Source: Clostridia bacterium (GTDB lineage: Bacteria; Bacillota; Clostridia; Oscillospirales; Acutalibacteraceae). Taken from it: a stretch of 20,813 nt of DNA. Positions 1-8,129 of this stretch are shown in pieces. The position numbers were made by a program, and so were the translations under genes. Under the pieces are notes generated by a model. It saw nothing but the letters and a program-made list of their open reading frames with translations, did no database searches and was not told where the DNA came from. Each line of letters starts with the position of its first letter. Position 1 is the stretch's first letter. The stretch covers positions 1 to 20,813 of the forward strand of contig CAAGRQ010000005.1 in assembly GCA_900772705.1 (NCBI GenBank), written 5' to 3'.

Positions 1-353
1 AAGAAATCCTTATCGTTCTTTGACGAAATGGGATACATTGTCTTATCGCTGAAAGTAAGAGCATTCAAAAAGGTGTTCATACTGTTTTTTATCAGTTCGA
101 CAAACGGCTCTTTAACGGGATATTTTTTTGAGCCGCACAAAACGCTGTGCTCCAAAATATGAAAAATACCCGTATCGTCACTCGGCACGGTTCTGAAAGA
201 AATCGAAAATGTTTTATTGACATCGTTTCGATCAAGCCAGAGGAGTCTTGCTCCCGATTTTTCGTGAAGCATCTCCACGGCAGTGCCTTTAAGTTCATCA
301 AACGAGCGTTTGTTTACTACCTTAAATCCGCCGATTACATCATTAATATTCAT
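1..353 (-). CDS. M16C-family zinc metalloprotease (PreP-like), 5' part only
   Basis: Only the first 117 codons are present; the gene continues past the left edge. Translated from the ATG at 353, the protein has the inverted zinc motif HxxEH as HILEH at residues 65-69. This is followed by VLCGS and later by NAxTFSDKTMYP, the pattern of the presequence-protease (M16C) branch of the insulinase family, including the Asn and Thr-rich segment that follows the zinc site. Enzymes of this branch are large (about 950-1000 residues), soluble clamshell proteases that degrade peptides. The start is supported by a GGAGG ribosome binding site five bases upstream. The gene is transcribed away from the transporter at 518. 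The family is sure; the physiological substrate cannot be told from this fragment. Confidence 0.9.
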   Translation of the reverse strand, partial: MNINDVIGGFKVVNKRSFDELKGTAVEMLHEKSGARLLWLDRNDVNKTFSISFRTVPSDDTGIFHILEHSVLCGSKKYPVKEPFVELIKNSMNTFLNALTFSDKTMYPISSKNDKDF

Positions 354-385
354 ATCGACCTCCGAAAGAAAATAACTGTATTTTA

Positions 386-413
386 ATATTACCACATTAA
401 GCCGAAAAATCAA
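386..413 (-). promoter_or_regulatory. candidate promoter of the M16 protease gene
   Basis: On the minus strand, TTGATT (408-413) and TAATAT (386-391) are separated by 16 bases, upstream of the protease start at 353. The -35 box lies in one arm of the palindrome at 411-432. It is a moderate match to the sigma-A consensus. Confidence 0.4.
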
Positions 414-432
414 GAGTTTCAAATCACTCTTG
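411..432. promoter_or_regulatory. palindrome shared by two divergent promoters
   Basis: CAAGAGT (411-417), an 8-base spacer, and ACTCTTG (426-432) form a perfect 7-bp inverted repeat. Each arm runs into the -35 box of one of two divergent promoters, for the protease (-) and the transporter (+). A regulator bound here would cover both -35 elements. The symmetry may also simply reflect two similar -35 regions facing each other. Confidence 0.35.
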
Positions 433-458
433 ACCCAAATTAAAGTGTTTGCTATTAT
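430..458 (+). promoter_or_regulatory. sigma-A type promoter of the NSS transporter
   Basis: TTGACC (430-435), a 17-base spacer and TATTAT (453-458) give a good sigma-A promoter. The predicted start near 465 leaves a leader of about 50 bases before the transporter gene. Confidence 0.65.
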
Positions 459-517
459 ATATAATACACTGTAATTAAAAATATATTTACGGTATCCGTT
501 GAAAAAGAGAGGTTTTT

Positions 518-1993
518 ATGAGAGAAAGAGAAACTTTTGCCTCACGATTGGGCTTTATTCTGGTTGCCGCCGGCTGTGCGGTGGGTATAGGAAACGTATG
601 GAAATTTCCTTACATCTGCGGTCAATACGGCGGTGCGGCATTTATCGTAATGTATCTTATATTTCTTATTTTGCTCGGCTTTCCGATTTTGGTATCGGAA
701 TTCGCTGTCGGCAGAGGAAGCGGATACGGTATGGGCAGAGCGTTTGAAAAGCTCGAACCCAAAGGCACAAAATGGCACAGACTTAAATGGATAAGCATTA
801 TAGGCAGTTTTTTACTGATGTCCTTTTACACTATGGTAGGCGGATGGATGCTGTATTATGCATACCTCGAAGCCACTGGAAAACTGTCGGGATTATCGGT
901 AGACGAAGTGGGTGCGGCATTTTCCGCTATGCTCAATCAGCCCGTAACGATGGGAATTTGGGCATTTATAGCAATAGTGCTGTCGTTTTGCGTTTGCGGT
1001 CTCGGACTTAAAAACGGAGTGGAAAAAATAACAAAAGTTATGATGTCGCTTCTTGTAATACTTATGGTAGTGCTGGCAATTCATTCGGCAACGCTTCCGA
1101 ATGCGGGAGAGGGCTTTAAGTTCTACCTCGTCCCCGATTTCGACAATGTAAAAAAGCAGGGATTCGGTACGGCTGTATTTGCCGCAATGAGCCACGCATT
1201 CTTTACGCTGAGTCTCGGTATAGGCGCTATGGAAATCTTCGGCAGTTATCTCACCAAAGAAAAGCGTCTCGGCGGAGAAGCAATCAGTGTAATGGTGCTC
1301 GACACCTTTGTTGCGCTTATGGCAGGTTTTATCATCATTCCGGCTTGCTTTGCGTTCGGGGTTCAGCCGGACAGCGGTCCGTCGCTTCTTTTCATCACAC
1401 TGCCTAATTTATTTAACCAAATGGCAGGCGGAAGAGTTTGGGGCACGATGTTCTTTATCTTTATGTCATTTGCCGCTCTTTCCACCATTATTGCGGTATT
1501 TGAAAATCTTATCGCCGCATTTATGGATATGAATGACTGGTCAAGAAAGAAATCCGTAGGCGTAAACTTCATCATTATAACTTTAATTTCAATCCCTGCA
1601 ATTCTCGGATTTAACCTGCTGTCAAAAATTCAACTCCTCGGCAGCGGAAGCACCATAATGGATTTGGAGGATTTCATAGTTTCCTACAACCTCCTGCCGC
1701 TGGGCAGTCTGCTGTTCGTTATGTTCTGCGTTCGCAAAAACGGATGGGGATTTGAAAACTTCCTAAAAGAAGCAAATGCCGGCGAGGGCGTTATGTTCCC
1801 GAAATGGGCAAGGGTTTATATGCAGTATATCCTGCCTGTAATAGTCACAATAGTTTACCTAAAAGGCTACTACGATTTCTTCGCCGCTCAGCCTACCGGC
1901 ACAAGAATAGCGTGGATGGCGTTCGCCGTACTGCTGCTTTTGGTAATCTTCGGTGTTTCGATATTTACCGGACGAAAAAAAGCAAAGAATTAA
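518..1993 (+). CDS. Sodium-dependent transporter, neurotransmitter:sodium symporter (NSS/SNF) family
   Basis: The 491-residue protein is almost entirely membrane segments, 11-12 by eye. It begins with the family's hallmark TM1: FASRLGFILVAAGCAVGIGN followed by VWKFPY (residues about 8-33), the unwound helix that carries sodium and substrate in LeuT-fold transporters. The next stretch, with GGAAFIVMY and PILVSEFAVGRGS, also matches the family. Bacterial members such as LeuT, MhsT and Tyt1 import amino acids with sodium, so amino-acid uptake at the cytoplasmic membrane is the likely role; the exact substrate cannot be read from the sequence. An AGAGAGG ribosome binding site precedes the ATG. 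The gene stands alone, with its own promoter and a terminator at 2125. Confidence 0.93.
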   Translation: MRERETFASRLGFILVAAGCAVGIGNVWKFPYICGQYGGAAFIVMYLIFLILLGFPILVSEFAVGRGSGYGMGRAFEKLEPKGTKWHRLKWISIIGSFLLMSFYTMVGGWMLYYAYLEATGKLSGLSVDEVGAAFSAMLNQPVTMGIWAFIAIVLSFCVCGLGLKNGVEKITKVMMSLLVILMVVLAIHSATLPNAGEGFKFYLVPDFDNVKKQGFGTAVFAAMSHAFFTLSLGIGAMEIFGSYLTKEKRLGGEAISVMVLDTFVALMAGFIIIPACFAFGVQPDSGPSLLFITLPNLFNQMAGGRVWGTMFFIFMSFAALSTIIAVFENLIAAFMDMNDWSRKKSVGVNFIIITLISIPAILGFNLLSKIQLLGSGSTIMDLEDFIVSYNLLPLGSLLFVMFCVRKNGWGFENFLKEANAGEGVMFPKWARVYMQYILPVIVTIVYLKGYYDFFAAQPTGTRIAWMAFAVLLLLVIFGVSIFTGRKKAKN

Positions 1994-2124
1994 AATATAT
2001 TTTGACTGTAAAAGAAATTCAAAATAATTTATCGAGACAGTTGACCATGAATGTGAGGTATGAACAGCAAAGAATTTATATTGAACAGGGCAAAGCATTT
2101 ATAAAATAAAAGCATAAAAACAAG

Positions 2125-2170
2125 ACCGACCGTTGGAAAAGGCACAATTCCTCGGTCGGTTCTTTTATTT
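2125..2170. terminator. bidirectional hairpin terminator between convergent genes
   Basis: ACCGACCG (2125-2132) pairs with CGGTCGGT (2153-2160), with an additional GGAA/TTCC pairing inside the loop. The plus strand continues into TCTTTTATTTTA. The minus strand continues into a T-rich tract (the complement of 2103-2123). It therefore can end both the transporter transcript and the long minus-strand operon. The stop codon of the acetyltransferase touches its right edge. Confidence 0.8.
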
Positions 2171-2781
2171 TATTCAAGCGGTAAATTTATCTTTTTATCC
2201 TTAAAATAATATTCCTTATCGTGTTCGTTTATCTCACGGGCAACCCTGCACGGATTACCGTAAGCAACAACATTATCGGGTATGTCCTTTGTAACCACCG
2301 AACCTGCTCCGATTACGCTGTTATCCCCTATCGTAACACCGGGACAAACAATAACACCTGCTCCGAGCCATACATTTTTGCCTATATGAACATCGGCGTT
2401 ATACTGAAGTTGTTTTTCTCTGAGCGGCGGATAAATCGGATGACCTGCGGTGGCTATGGTAACATTAGGTCCTATCATGGTATAATCGCCTACATAAATA
2501 TTTCCGTCGTCAACGAATGTACCGTTAAAATTAACATAAACCCATTTGCCCAGATGCACATGATGACCTCCCCAATTAGCATAAAACGGCGGCTGAATGT
2601 AAGTATTCTCGCCTACCTTTGCAAGCATGATATGCAAAAGTTCCTCCATTCGCTTTTCATCACCCAAGCCGAGGGTGTTATATTCTTTCATATATCCCAC
2701 ATGCTTAGTCTGCTCGGTCATAATCTCCGCAGAGGAGCAGTCATAAACGAGCCCCTTATCCATTCTTTCTCTTTCGGTCAT
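2170..2781 (-). CDS. Sugar O-acetyltransferase of the LacA/Maa family (hexapeptide repeat)
   Basis: The 203-residue protein has an N-terminal maltose-acetyltransferase-type helical region and then a left-handed beta-helix built from hexapeptide repeats (about residues 60-185; for example VHLGKW, IYVGDY, VHIGKN, VTIGDN). The catalytic histidine lies in ATAGHPI. The C-terminal block, GVTIGDNSVIGAGSVVTKDI then NVVAYGNPCRV and a final YYFKDKK, matches galactoside/maltose acetyltransferases closely. These enzymes move acetyl from acetyl-CoA to a sugar 6-hydroxyl in the cytoplasm; the true acceptor is unknown. An AGAGAGG ribosome binding site precedes the ATG, which starts 5 bases after the lipoprotein stop. 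It is the last gene of the long minus-strand gene run. Confidence 0.9.
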   Translation of the reverse strand: MTERERMDKGLVYDCSSAEIMTEQTKHVGYMKEYNTLGLGDEKRMEELLHIMLAKVGENTYIQPPFYANWGGHHVHLGKWVYVNFNGTFVDDGNIYVGDYTMIGPNVTIATAGHPIYPPLREKQLQYNADVHIGKNVWLGAGVIVCPGVTIGDNSVIGAGSVVTKDIPDNVVAYGNPCRVAREINEHDKEYYFKDKKINLPLE

Positions 2782-2786
2782 TTAAT

Positions 2787-3191
2787 TTACCTCTCTAATT
2801 TTTCGTAATTATCGTTTACCTTTTTCAGCACGGTATCGCCGTTAAAGGAAATGTAGTATTCACCCTTTATATCAAAGGTATATGTTCCGTCGTCAGCTTC
2901 TTTCTTTTCGGCGGCAATGACTTTTACATAATTTTCGCCGTCGATAACCTCGCCGTTTTTCTGCACCAAAAACGAGCATTTGCCGGCTGTCTCGTCATCA
3001 AGACCGAGTTCATCATTTGAAAAAGATTTAACTAAATCTATCGCTTCGTTATCCTTAATCTGTGCTTCATCGGTCGAAACCTCTGCACCGTTAGGAACAG
3101 TGGTGCAATCCTCACCGCCCGATTTTGCACACGCAGAAAACGCACCGAACATAACGCCCGCACATAAAAGCAACAAAAGTATCCGCTTCAT
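2787..3191 (-). CDS. Small predicted lipoprotein, function unknown
   Basis: The 134-residue protein begins MKRILLLLLCAGVMFGAFSA followed by Cys21. That is a positively charged start, a hydrophobic core and a lipobox-like FSAC, which predicts export and lipid anchoring at Cys21. The mature part is acidic. It contains a segment where an FLVQKNGEVIDGENYVKV stretch is followed by TYTFDIKGEYYISFNGDTVL, which could be a small beta-sheet domain. I do not recognise a family. The start has a GAGGTGAT ribosome binding site. It lies 9 bases after the DUF523 gene and 5 bases before the acetyltransferase gene, so it is probably co-transcribed with both. Confidence 0.8.
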   Translation of the reverse strand: MKRILLLLLCAGVMFGAFSACAKSGGEDCTTVPNGAEVSTDEAQIKDNEAIDLVKSFSNDELGLDDETAGKCSFLVQKNGEVIDGENYVKVIAAEKKEADDGTYTFDIKGEYYISFNGDTVLKKVNDNYEKLER

Positions 3192-3200
3192 TTTATCACC

Positions 3201-3644
3201 TCAATATAAATTTTTCAGGCGTCTGATTTGGCTTTCGCCGAAAATTTGAATTTCATTATCAAAAAGGAGTTGAGCGGCTATTCCGTTGCCGTCGGTTTTT
3301 TCGCCGCTGAAACTGCCGTCATAAATTTTTCCGAAGCCGCAAGACGGAGAATTTTCCTTCATTACGGCGCACGGAGCGTTGCATTCCTTTGCTATATATA
3401 AAGCCTGCTGTGCACCCTCAAGAAATTTATCGGTCAAATCCTCGCCGTTTTTTGAATACACCCTGCCGTCTTTTATCTCGGACGGAACTCTGGGAATGGG
3501 AAGTCCCGCAAAACACTCGGGGCAGATAGGCACAAGGTCATATTCCTCGCCCAGAGCAATAACCTCGTCGTTTTTATTATTTCCGCCGCTGTACTTGCAG
3601 TTTTCTCCCAAAAGGCAGGCAGAGACCAAAATCTTAGTTTTCAT
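3201..3644 (-). CDS. DUF523 family protein
   Basis: The protein has the DUF523 signatures: ILVSACLLGENCKYSGG at the N-terminus, then PICPECFAGLPIPRVPSEI, and ENSPSCGFGKIYDG in the second half. The cysteines (SACLLG, CPE, SPSCG) are conserved in the family and could bind metal or an Fe-S cluster, but no function is established. Three starts lie close together (GTG 3653, ATG 3650, ATG 3644). The ATG at 3644 is preferred because GGGTGAT, an extended Shine-Dalgarno match, sits a few bases before it. This start overlaps the 3' end of the ECF S-component gene, indicating translational coupling. Confidence 0.85.
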   Translation of the reverse strand: MKTKILVSACLLGENCKYSGGNNKNDEVIALGEEYDLVPICPECFAGLPIPRVPSEIKDGRVYSKNGEDLTDKFLEGAQQALYIAKECNAPCAVMKENSPSCGFGKIYDGSFSGEKTDGNGIAAQLLFDNEIQIFGESQIRRLKNLY

Positions 3645-4344
3645 TTTCATCACCCAAAAGATTATATTTTATATTAACACGATTTATTTTTTTAATAAAT
3701 CCCTCGCCGAAGATAAATAAAAATACGGCTGTCGAAAGACCAAACGCTGCGCTGAACGGCGCACCCGAGGCATAGACCGAAATTATTGCGTTAAGGTCGA
3801 TATTATTTCCGTAAGTGCTTATCACGGTGGAAAAATCAACAATAATTCCGTAAAGTGCAAAAGCCAGTATAAATCCGACAAGTGAAAGGGTTATTCTGTT
3901 AGCCTCTATATACTTAAAGATAATTCCGGACACGAGCCCGACCGCACCGAGAGCGACCATCTGAAACGGAGTCCAAAAACCCTGACCGAAAATAAAATTA
4001 GAAACAAATGCGGAAAACGCACCGATTATAAATCCCCTTTGTGCACCGAGGCACACGGAGGAAACGATAACTGCCGCCGCTATCGGCTTAACCTGCGGAA
4101 TCAGATAAAACGCCGCTCTGCCGACTACCGCAAGAGCAATCAATGTAGCCGTAAGTGTTATCTCTCTTGCACTTATTTTTTTATGCTCAAAGGAAATGAA
4201 AAACGGCAACAGCGACAGCAAAAGTATTGCAATGCTCGTGACATAAAAGTTTACGCTGTCACTGAAAAACAGTTCTTTAATCACCAAAAGCATCAGCGCA
4301 AAAACAGCGCACACCACGGACAGGGCTGTTCTGTTCTTTTTCAT
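3634..4344 (-). CDS. ECF transporter substrate-binding S component
   Basis: The 236-residue membrane protein has about seven hydrophobic segments. Near residue 80 is the block ITLTATLIALAVVGRAAFYL, followed by QVKPIAAAVIVSSVCLGAQ and SNFIFGQGFWTPFQM. This GR..F....QVKP.....G...G and FGQG.WTP.QM pattern is that of an ECF-type vitamin transporter S subunit. It is not the RibU, BioY or ThiT pattern. Similar clostridial proteins are often discussed with cobalamin uptake, so a corrinoid or another cofactor precursor is a guess. The ATG has a GGAGGG site and overlaps the EcfA stop by four bases (ATGA), so the S subunit is made together with its ATPase and EcfT. Confidence 0.88.
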   Translation of the reverse strand: MKKNRTALSVVCAVFALMLLVIKELFFSDSVNFYVTSIAILLLSLLPFFISFEHKKISAREITLTATLIALAVVGRAAFYLIPQVKPIAAAVIVSSVCLGAQRGFIIGAFSAFVSNFIFGQGFWTPFQMVALGAVGLVSGIIFKYIEANRITLSLVGFILAFALYGIIVDFSTVISTYGNNIDLNAIISVYASGAPFSAAFGLSTAVFLFIFGEGFIKKINRVNIKYNLLGDENEN

Positions 4345-5822
4345 TCCACGCCCTCCAAATCTTTCTCACAGACATAACCCTCAAGTATTCCGTGCGTAAT
4401 CTTAAAAGCGGACGATGTAAAGAAATCGAGCGAGGAAAAGAACGCACGCTTAGGCTGAGTTGTAATAATCTCACCGTTTGAGAGAAAGGAAATATATTCT
4501 CCGTATTCTGCGGCAAAATTGACATCGTGAGTTGTGATTACTATCGTTTTGCCCATATCGCAAAGCGACTCGAGTTTACTTGCAAGTTTTTGCTTAAAGG
4601 CAGAATCGAGTGCCTTGGTAGGCTCGTCAAGAAGAATAATATCCGCTCCGGTTTGAAGCACCTTGGCAAGTGCCAGCCTTTGTGCCTGACCTTCCGAAAT
4701 ATCATAAGGGTGGCTGTCTTTTATTTCATCTATTTCGAGAAAGGCGGTAAGTTCACCGAATTGAGCCTCATCAGAACATTTTTCCTTTGTAAACAAATCC
4801 CTCGGATTTTGGCAGAGCATGGACACGGCTTTGTCTTTTTTTATTTTGCCGTACTGCTGTTTAAGCACACCCGACATTAATTTCAAAAGAGTGGACTTGC
4901 CCGACGAATTTGCTCCTAAAATTACATTTATTTTGTTTTCATATGCTATAAAGGAGAGATTTTCTATAACCTGCGTATTTTTCTTATAAGAAAAGATGAG
5001 TGATTTTGCCTTTAATGCCGCCTTGCATTTTTCATTTTTATCACTAAGCGGAGGCAGATTTTTTTGAGTCAGTTTTTTTCGGCAGAGAGATATATCGCCC
5101 ATTGCGTCAAAAAGTCTGAAAGAAAGCGGAACGGATTCAAGCAGAGGATTGCAACTTTTTTTCAGATATTCAATCATTTTTTCGGGTGAGGTCTTAGCCT
5201 CAACCGTTCCGTTTTCAACAAGCATAACACTGTCGGCGCAGTCATACAGTTCGCCGAGCAGATGCTCCGCTATAATTACCGTTGTGCCGAAATCACGGTG
5301 AAGTTTTTTTATAACATTAATAAAACGCTCTGCCCACACGGGGTCAAGTTGGCAGGTAGGTTCATCCAAAACGAGTACCTGCGGCTTTGTAATCATAACC
5401 GAGGCAAGATTAAGTATCTGCTTTTCGCCGCCCGAAAGCGACGAAATCTCGCTGTCGAGTTTTGACGAAAGATTAAAATAGCCTGCCGTCTCGTTTACCT
5501 TTAGTTCGATATATTCCTTGGGCAGTCCCAAATTTGTCAAACCGAAGGAAAGTTCGCTTCTTACTCTGTCGCAAACTATGGACTCCTCCACATTTTGGGA
5601 CACAAATCCTATACCGTCGGGCACGGTGATTTTACCGCCGAGTTTACCCGCAGGAGCAATCTCTTTTTTTATAAGCCTGAGCAGAGTCGTTTTGCCTGCC
5701 GCCGATTTTCCTATAACAAGGCACATCTCGCCCTCTTTTACGGAAAACGAAACATCATTCAATACAGGTCTGTCGCCGAGAGCGTAGGTGAAATTCACTT
5801 TTTCAAAGCAGATATTTTCCAT
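4341..5822 (-). CDS. ECF transporter ATPase, two ABC domains fused (EcfA-EcfA')
   Basis: The 493-residue protein holds two ATP-binding cassettes. Domain 1 has Walker A GKSAAGKTT (38-46), signature LSGGEKQ (129-135), Walker B VLVLDEP and an H-loop His (AEHLL, about 187). Domain 2 has Walker A GANSSGKST (303-311), an atypical signature ISEGQAQ (375-381, Glu where Gly is usual), IILLDEP and THD. It energises the EcfT/S pair at the inner face of the membrane. In many Firmicutes the two ATPases are separate genes; a fused pair is typical of dedicated modules. A GAGGAG site lies five bases before the ATG. The gene overlaps ecfT by 28 bases and the S component by 4, giving a compact three-gene transporter. 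Confidence 0.95.
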   Translation of the reverse strand: MENICFEKVNFTYALGDRPVLNDVSFSVKEGEMCLVIGKSAAGKTTLLRLIKKEIAPAGKLGGKITVPDGIGFVSQNVEESIVCDRVRSELSFGLTNLGLPKEYIELKVNETAGYFNLSSKLDSEISSLSGGEKQILNLASVMITKPQVLVLDEPTCQLDPVWAERFINVIKKLHRDFGTTVIIAEHLLGELYDCADSVMLVENGTVEAKTSPEKMIEYLKKSCNPLLESVPLSFRLFDAMGDISLCRKKLTQKNLPPLSDKNEKCKAALKAKSLIFSYKKNTQVIENLSFIAYENKINVILGANSSGKSTLLKLMSGVLKQQYGKIKKDKAVSMLCQNPRDLFTKEKCSDEAQFGELTAFLEIDEIKDSHPYDISEGQAQRLALAKVLQTGADIILLDEPTKALDSAFKQKLASKLESLCDMGKTIVITTHDVNFAAEYGEYISFLSNGEIITTQPKRAFFSSLDFFTSSAFKITHGILEGYVCEKDLEGVE

Positions 5823-6661
5823 TTTATCTCCTCAAATAAATCAACTGCTGTCGGCAGAAAAAAGAGTGCACAACACAGCACCATCGCCGATATGTCAAAG
5901 GTTTTCAGATAAATCTCGGGATTCATAACAAAGGTTATTCTTCCGCTTATTTTAGCATACATAACATAAATAAAAACAAACAAAGTAAACGCCGTCAAGA
6001 TAATATCGTTCGCCGTCATTTTATATCTCGAATATCTCACTGCGTGCGGATTGTACCCCCTCGCCTGCATGGAATCCGATGTGATTATACTGCTCTCGAG
6101 CGAATAGGTAATAAGAGCGGAAAGGTCATTTATGCCGTTCTTGAACCGTTCCTTTTTGCCGCTCGCCCTCCTGCCGCCGTTTAAGCCGAGACGTGCGTTT
6201 TTTATATCCTCAAGTTTAGCATTAAATCTCGGAATAAAGCCCAAAACCATAGAGAAAATCAGCGCACATTTCGGGGCAAAGCGAAAGACATATATCACCT
6301 TTTCGCTGTCAATATTTCTTGAAAAAATGCCGAACCATATCAGCGTGGCGGATAGCATAGTGCCCTGATAAATTCCGTAAAACAGCGCTTCAAATGTAAA
6401 TCTTATGTCCTTTATTTGAAACAGCAAGGTTACGCCGTAATGTGCAAAAATAAAATTAAAAAGGCTGACAACAAATATTATTGCCAGCGTCAGTTTAAGA
6501 CAGGAGAGAGCCTCTCTGCCTCTAAGTATAAATTCATATATAACTCCGAAAACAAGCGCAGGCAAAACAAAAACAGGATTGGACAGTGACACGCTGAGCA
6601 AAAAAACACATATGAAAAATGTAAATTCAAGCACAGGGTGCATCTTTGAAAATCTGTCCAT
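5795..6661 (-). CDS. ecfT: ECF transporter transmembrane component EcfT (CbiQ family)
   Basis: The 288-residue protein has hydrophobic segments at the N-terminus and C-terminus flanking a cytoplasmic helical region. That region carries the two short motifs that couple EcfT to its ATPases: one in DIKNARLGLNGG and one in SDSMQARGYNP. This matches the CbiQ/EcfT family in order and length. Two starts are possible. ATG 6676 has AAGG only one base away. ATG 6661, just after the TAG stop of the HAD gene, has an AGG at better spacing and gives the usual MDRFSKMHP start; it is preferred. The gene sits between a HAD phosphatase and the fused ATPase and forms the transporter core with them. Confidence 0.92.
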   Translation of the reverse strand: MDRFSKMHPVLEFTFFICVFLLSVSLSNPVFVLPALVFGVIYEFILRGREALSCLKLTLAIIFVVSLFNFIFAHYGVTLLFQIKDIRFTFEALFYGIYQGTMLSATLIWFGIFSRNIDSEKVIYVFRFAPKCALIFSMVLGFIPRFNAKLEDIKNARLGLNGGRRASGKKERFKNGINDLSALITYSLESSIITSDSMQARGYNPHAVRYSRYKMTANDIILTAFTLFVFIYVMYAKISGRITFVMNPEIYLKTFDISAMVLCCALFFLPTAVDLFEEIKWKISALKK

Positions 6662-6668
6662 ATCTTGC

Positions 6669-7331
6669 CTACACATACCTTAAAACATCAATTATATCAT
6701 CTATGACAGGGACATCGGCTCTGAGTTCCTTATCCTTAAACCAGCCCCAATTCATTCTTATTGCGCTCATACCCGAATCGAGTGCGCCTTGAATATCGTT
6801 AATCGGATGGTCTCCGACATAAACGCACTCCTCGGTCTTTAGTCCGAGTTTTTCGGCTGCAATTTCAAAAATACGTGGGTCGGGTTTATGCACTCCGACA
6901 TCACCGCTCACGAGCACCAAATCGCAATACTTTCTCAGCCCGCTCATATCCATCTTATGATTTTGCAAAACAGACGGACCGTTGGTAATCACACCGACAA
7001 TATAACCTCGCCTTTTCAGTTCGGCTAAAAGTTTGGGCGAATTATCAAATATAACATTATGGTCGCCGAAAGTGGTGTCGTAATGATTTGCAAGTTCCTC
7101 GGGCGACGGCGCATTTTTCCAATTCCACTTTTTTATAAGTGACGAATACCATTCGACACGGTTTACATATCCGCCCTTGCCCGTAATTACCATATCTTCT
7201 TTATATTTTTTCTTTGTTTCTTCGTCGAGGTCGGGCAGATACTTTTTCATAAAAGCGTCCATATAACCCTCAAACGCTTTTGTCCTGTCCTGAAGCGTCT
7301 CGTCAAAATCAAACAATACTGCTTTTATCAT
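6669..7331 (-). CDS. HAD-superfamily hydrolase (YjjG-like phosphatase)
   Basis: The 220-residue protein has all HAD motifs: DFDET (8-12, nucleophile Asp8 and Asp10), TNG (116-118), Lys149 in HKPDPRIF, and GDHPINDI (173-180). A helical cap lies between motifs I and II, making it a subfamily IA enzyme. These are cytoplasmic, magnesium-dependent phosphatases with broad substrates such as nucleotides and flavin intermediates. It overlaps ribF by 23 bases. HAD enzymes perform the dephosphorylation step in riboflavin synthesis or can act on FMN, so a role near flavin metabolism is possible, but this is inference from position only. Confidence 0.9.
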   Translation of the reverse strand: MIKAVLFDFDETLQDRTKAFEGYMDAFMKKYLPDLDEETKKKYKEDMVITGKGGYVNRVEWYSSLIKKWNWKNAPSPEELANHYDTTFGDHNVIFDNSPKLLAELKRRGYIVGVITNGPSVLQNHKMDMSGLRKYCDLVLVSGDVGVHKPDPRIFEIAAEKLGLKTEECVYVGDHPINDIQGALDSGMSAIRMNWGWFKDKELRADVPVIDDIIDVLRYV

Positions 7332-8124
7332 AATTAAGCTGTTCCTTTAATTCCTCCACGGAAGCGAAAACCTTTTCCTGCCGCATATATCTTACGAGTT
7401 CTATTCTGACCGTCTTACCGTATAGGTCGCCGTCAAAGCCGAAAATATGCGTTTCAGAGAGAGTTCTGTCCACTCTCCAACTCGGACGAATTCCTATATT
7501 TGTAAACGCCTTATACTCTCTCTCGCCTACAAATGCACGAGACTCGTACACTCCGTACTTCGGCACTGTAAGTCCCTCGGGCAAATGCTGATTTATTGTG
7601 GGATAGCCTATTGTTCTGCCTCTTTTATCACCCGACATAACCTCACTCTCAAAAGTGAAATTATAACCGAGCATTGTGTTTGCCTCCTCTATCTCGCCCG
7701 ATTTAACGCATTCCCTGATACGAGTCGAACTGATGGGAAGCCCCTTGTAATCCTGATGGTCGAGAATACGAACCCAAACATCTTTTTTTTCAAGGTAATT
7801 TCTCATATCGAGTGCGCTCCACGAAGCGTTTTTGCCGAATTTGAAATTAAAACCGCACAAAACAATACCTGCGTGAAAACGCCCAAGCAGAATATTATTT
7901 ATAAATTCCTCGCCGCTGCAATTTTTTATCTCGTCAAACGAAGCGAACACGACGTTTGGGTATCTCTTTTCAAATATACTTTTTTGAAGCAGTGAAAAAC
8001 GGTTATTAACACAATAAATAATTACCTTGCTTGCACCTGTAATAACGGTTTTGTGTGCCAAATGCATACCGTCAAAATCACCGAGAGCAACAGCGATTCT
8101 TTCATTGTCTTTTATATCGTTCAT
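7309..8124 (-). CDS. ribF: Riboflavin kinase / FMN adenylyltransferase RibF, divergent N-terminal domain
   Basis: The protein converts riboflavin to FMN and FMN to FAD. Adenylyltransferase domain: GDFDGMHLAH (15-24) corresponds to the usual GxFDGxHxGH, and ISSTRIR (131-137) to the KMSKS-like motif. Kinase domain: GDKRGRTIGYPT (165-176), TNIGIRP and ETHIFGFDGDLYG (224-236), with the catalytic Glu224. At 271 residues it is shorter than the usual 300-320. The segment after the first motif lacks the usual TFDPHP and has IIYCVNNRF instead, and the final His motif has Ala before it (HLAH). The kinase half looks intact; the adenylyltransferase half is reduced. Position after truB is typical for Firmicutes. 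Confidence 0.93.
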   Translation of the reverse strand: MNDIKDNERIAVALGDFDGMHLAHKTVITGASKVIIYCVNNRFSLLQKSIFEKRYPNVVFASFDEIKNCSGEEFINNILLGRFHAGIVLCGFNFKFGKNASWSALDMRNYLEKKDVWVRILDHQDYKGLPISSTRIRECVKSGEIEEANTMLGYNFTFESEVMSGDKRGRTIGYPTINQHLPEGLTVPKYGVYESRAFVGEREYKAFTNIGIRPSWRVDRTLSETHIFGFDGDLYGKTVRIELVRYMRQEKVFASVEELKEQLNYDKSSIV

Positions 8125-8129
8125 AATAG

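Noticed and set aside
518..1993. Large overlapping frames inside gene bodies on both strands
   Set aside because: They are alternate-frame or antisense shadows of genes with strong motif support and have no ribosome binding sites of their own.
2056..2109. Short plus-strand frames after the NSS gene (starting MNSKEF or MNVRYE)
   Set aside because: They are only 14-20 codons long and end before the terminator. A GAGGT precedes one of them, but there is no family signal or other support.
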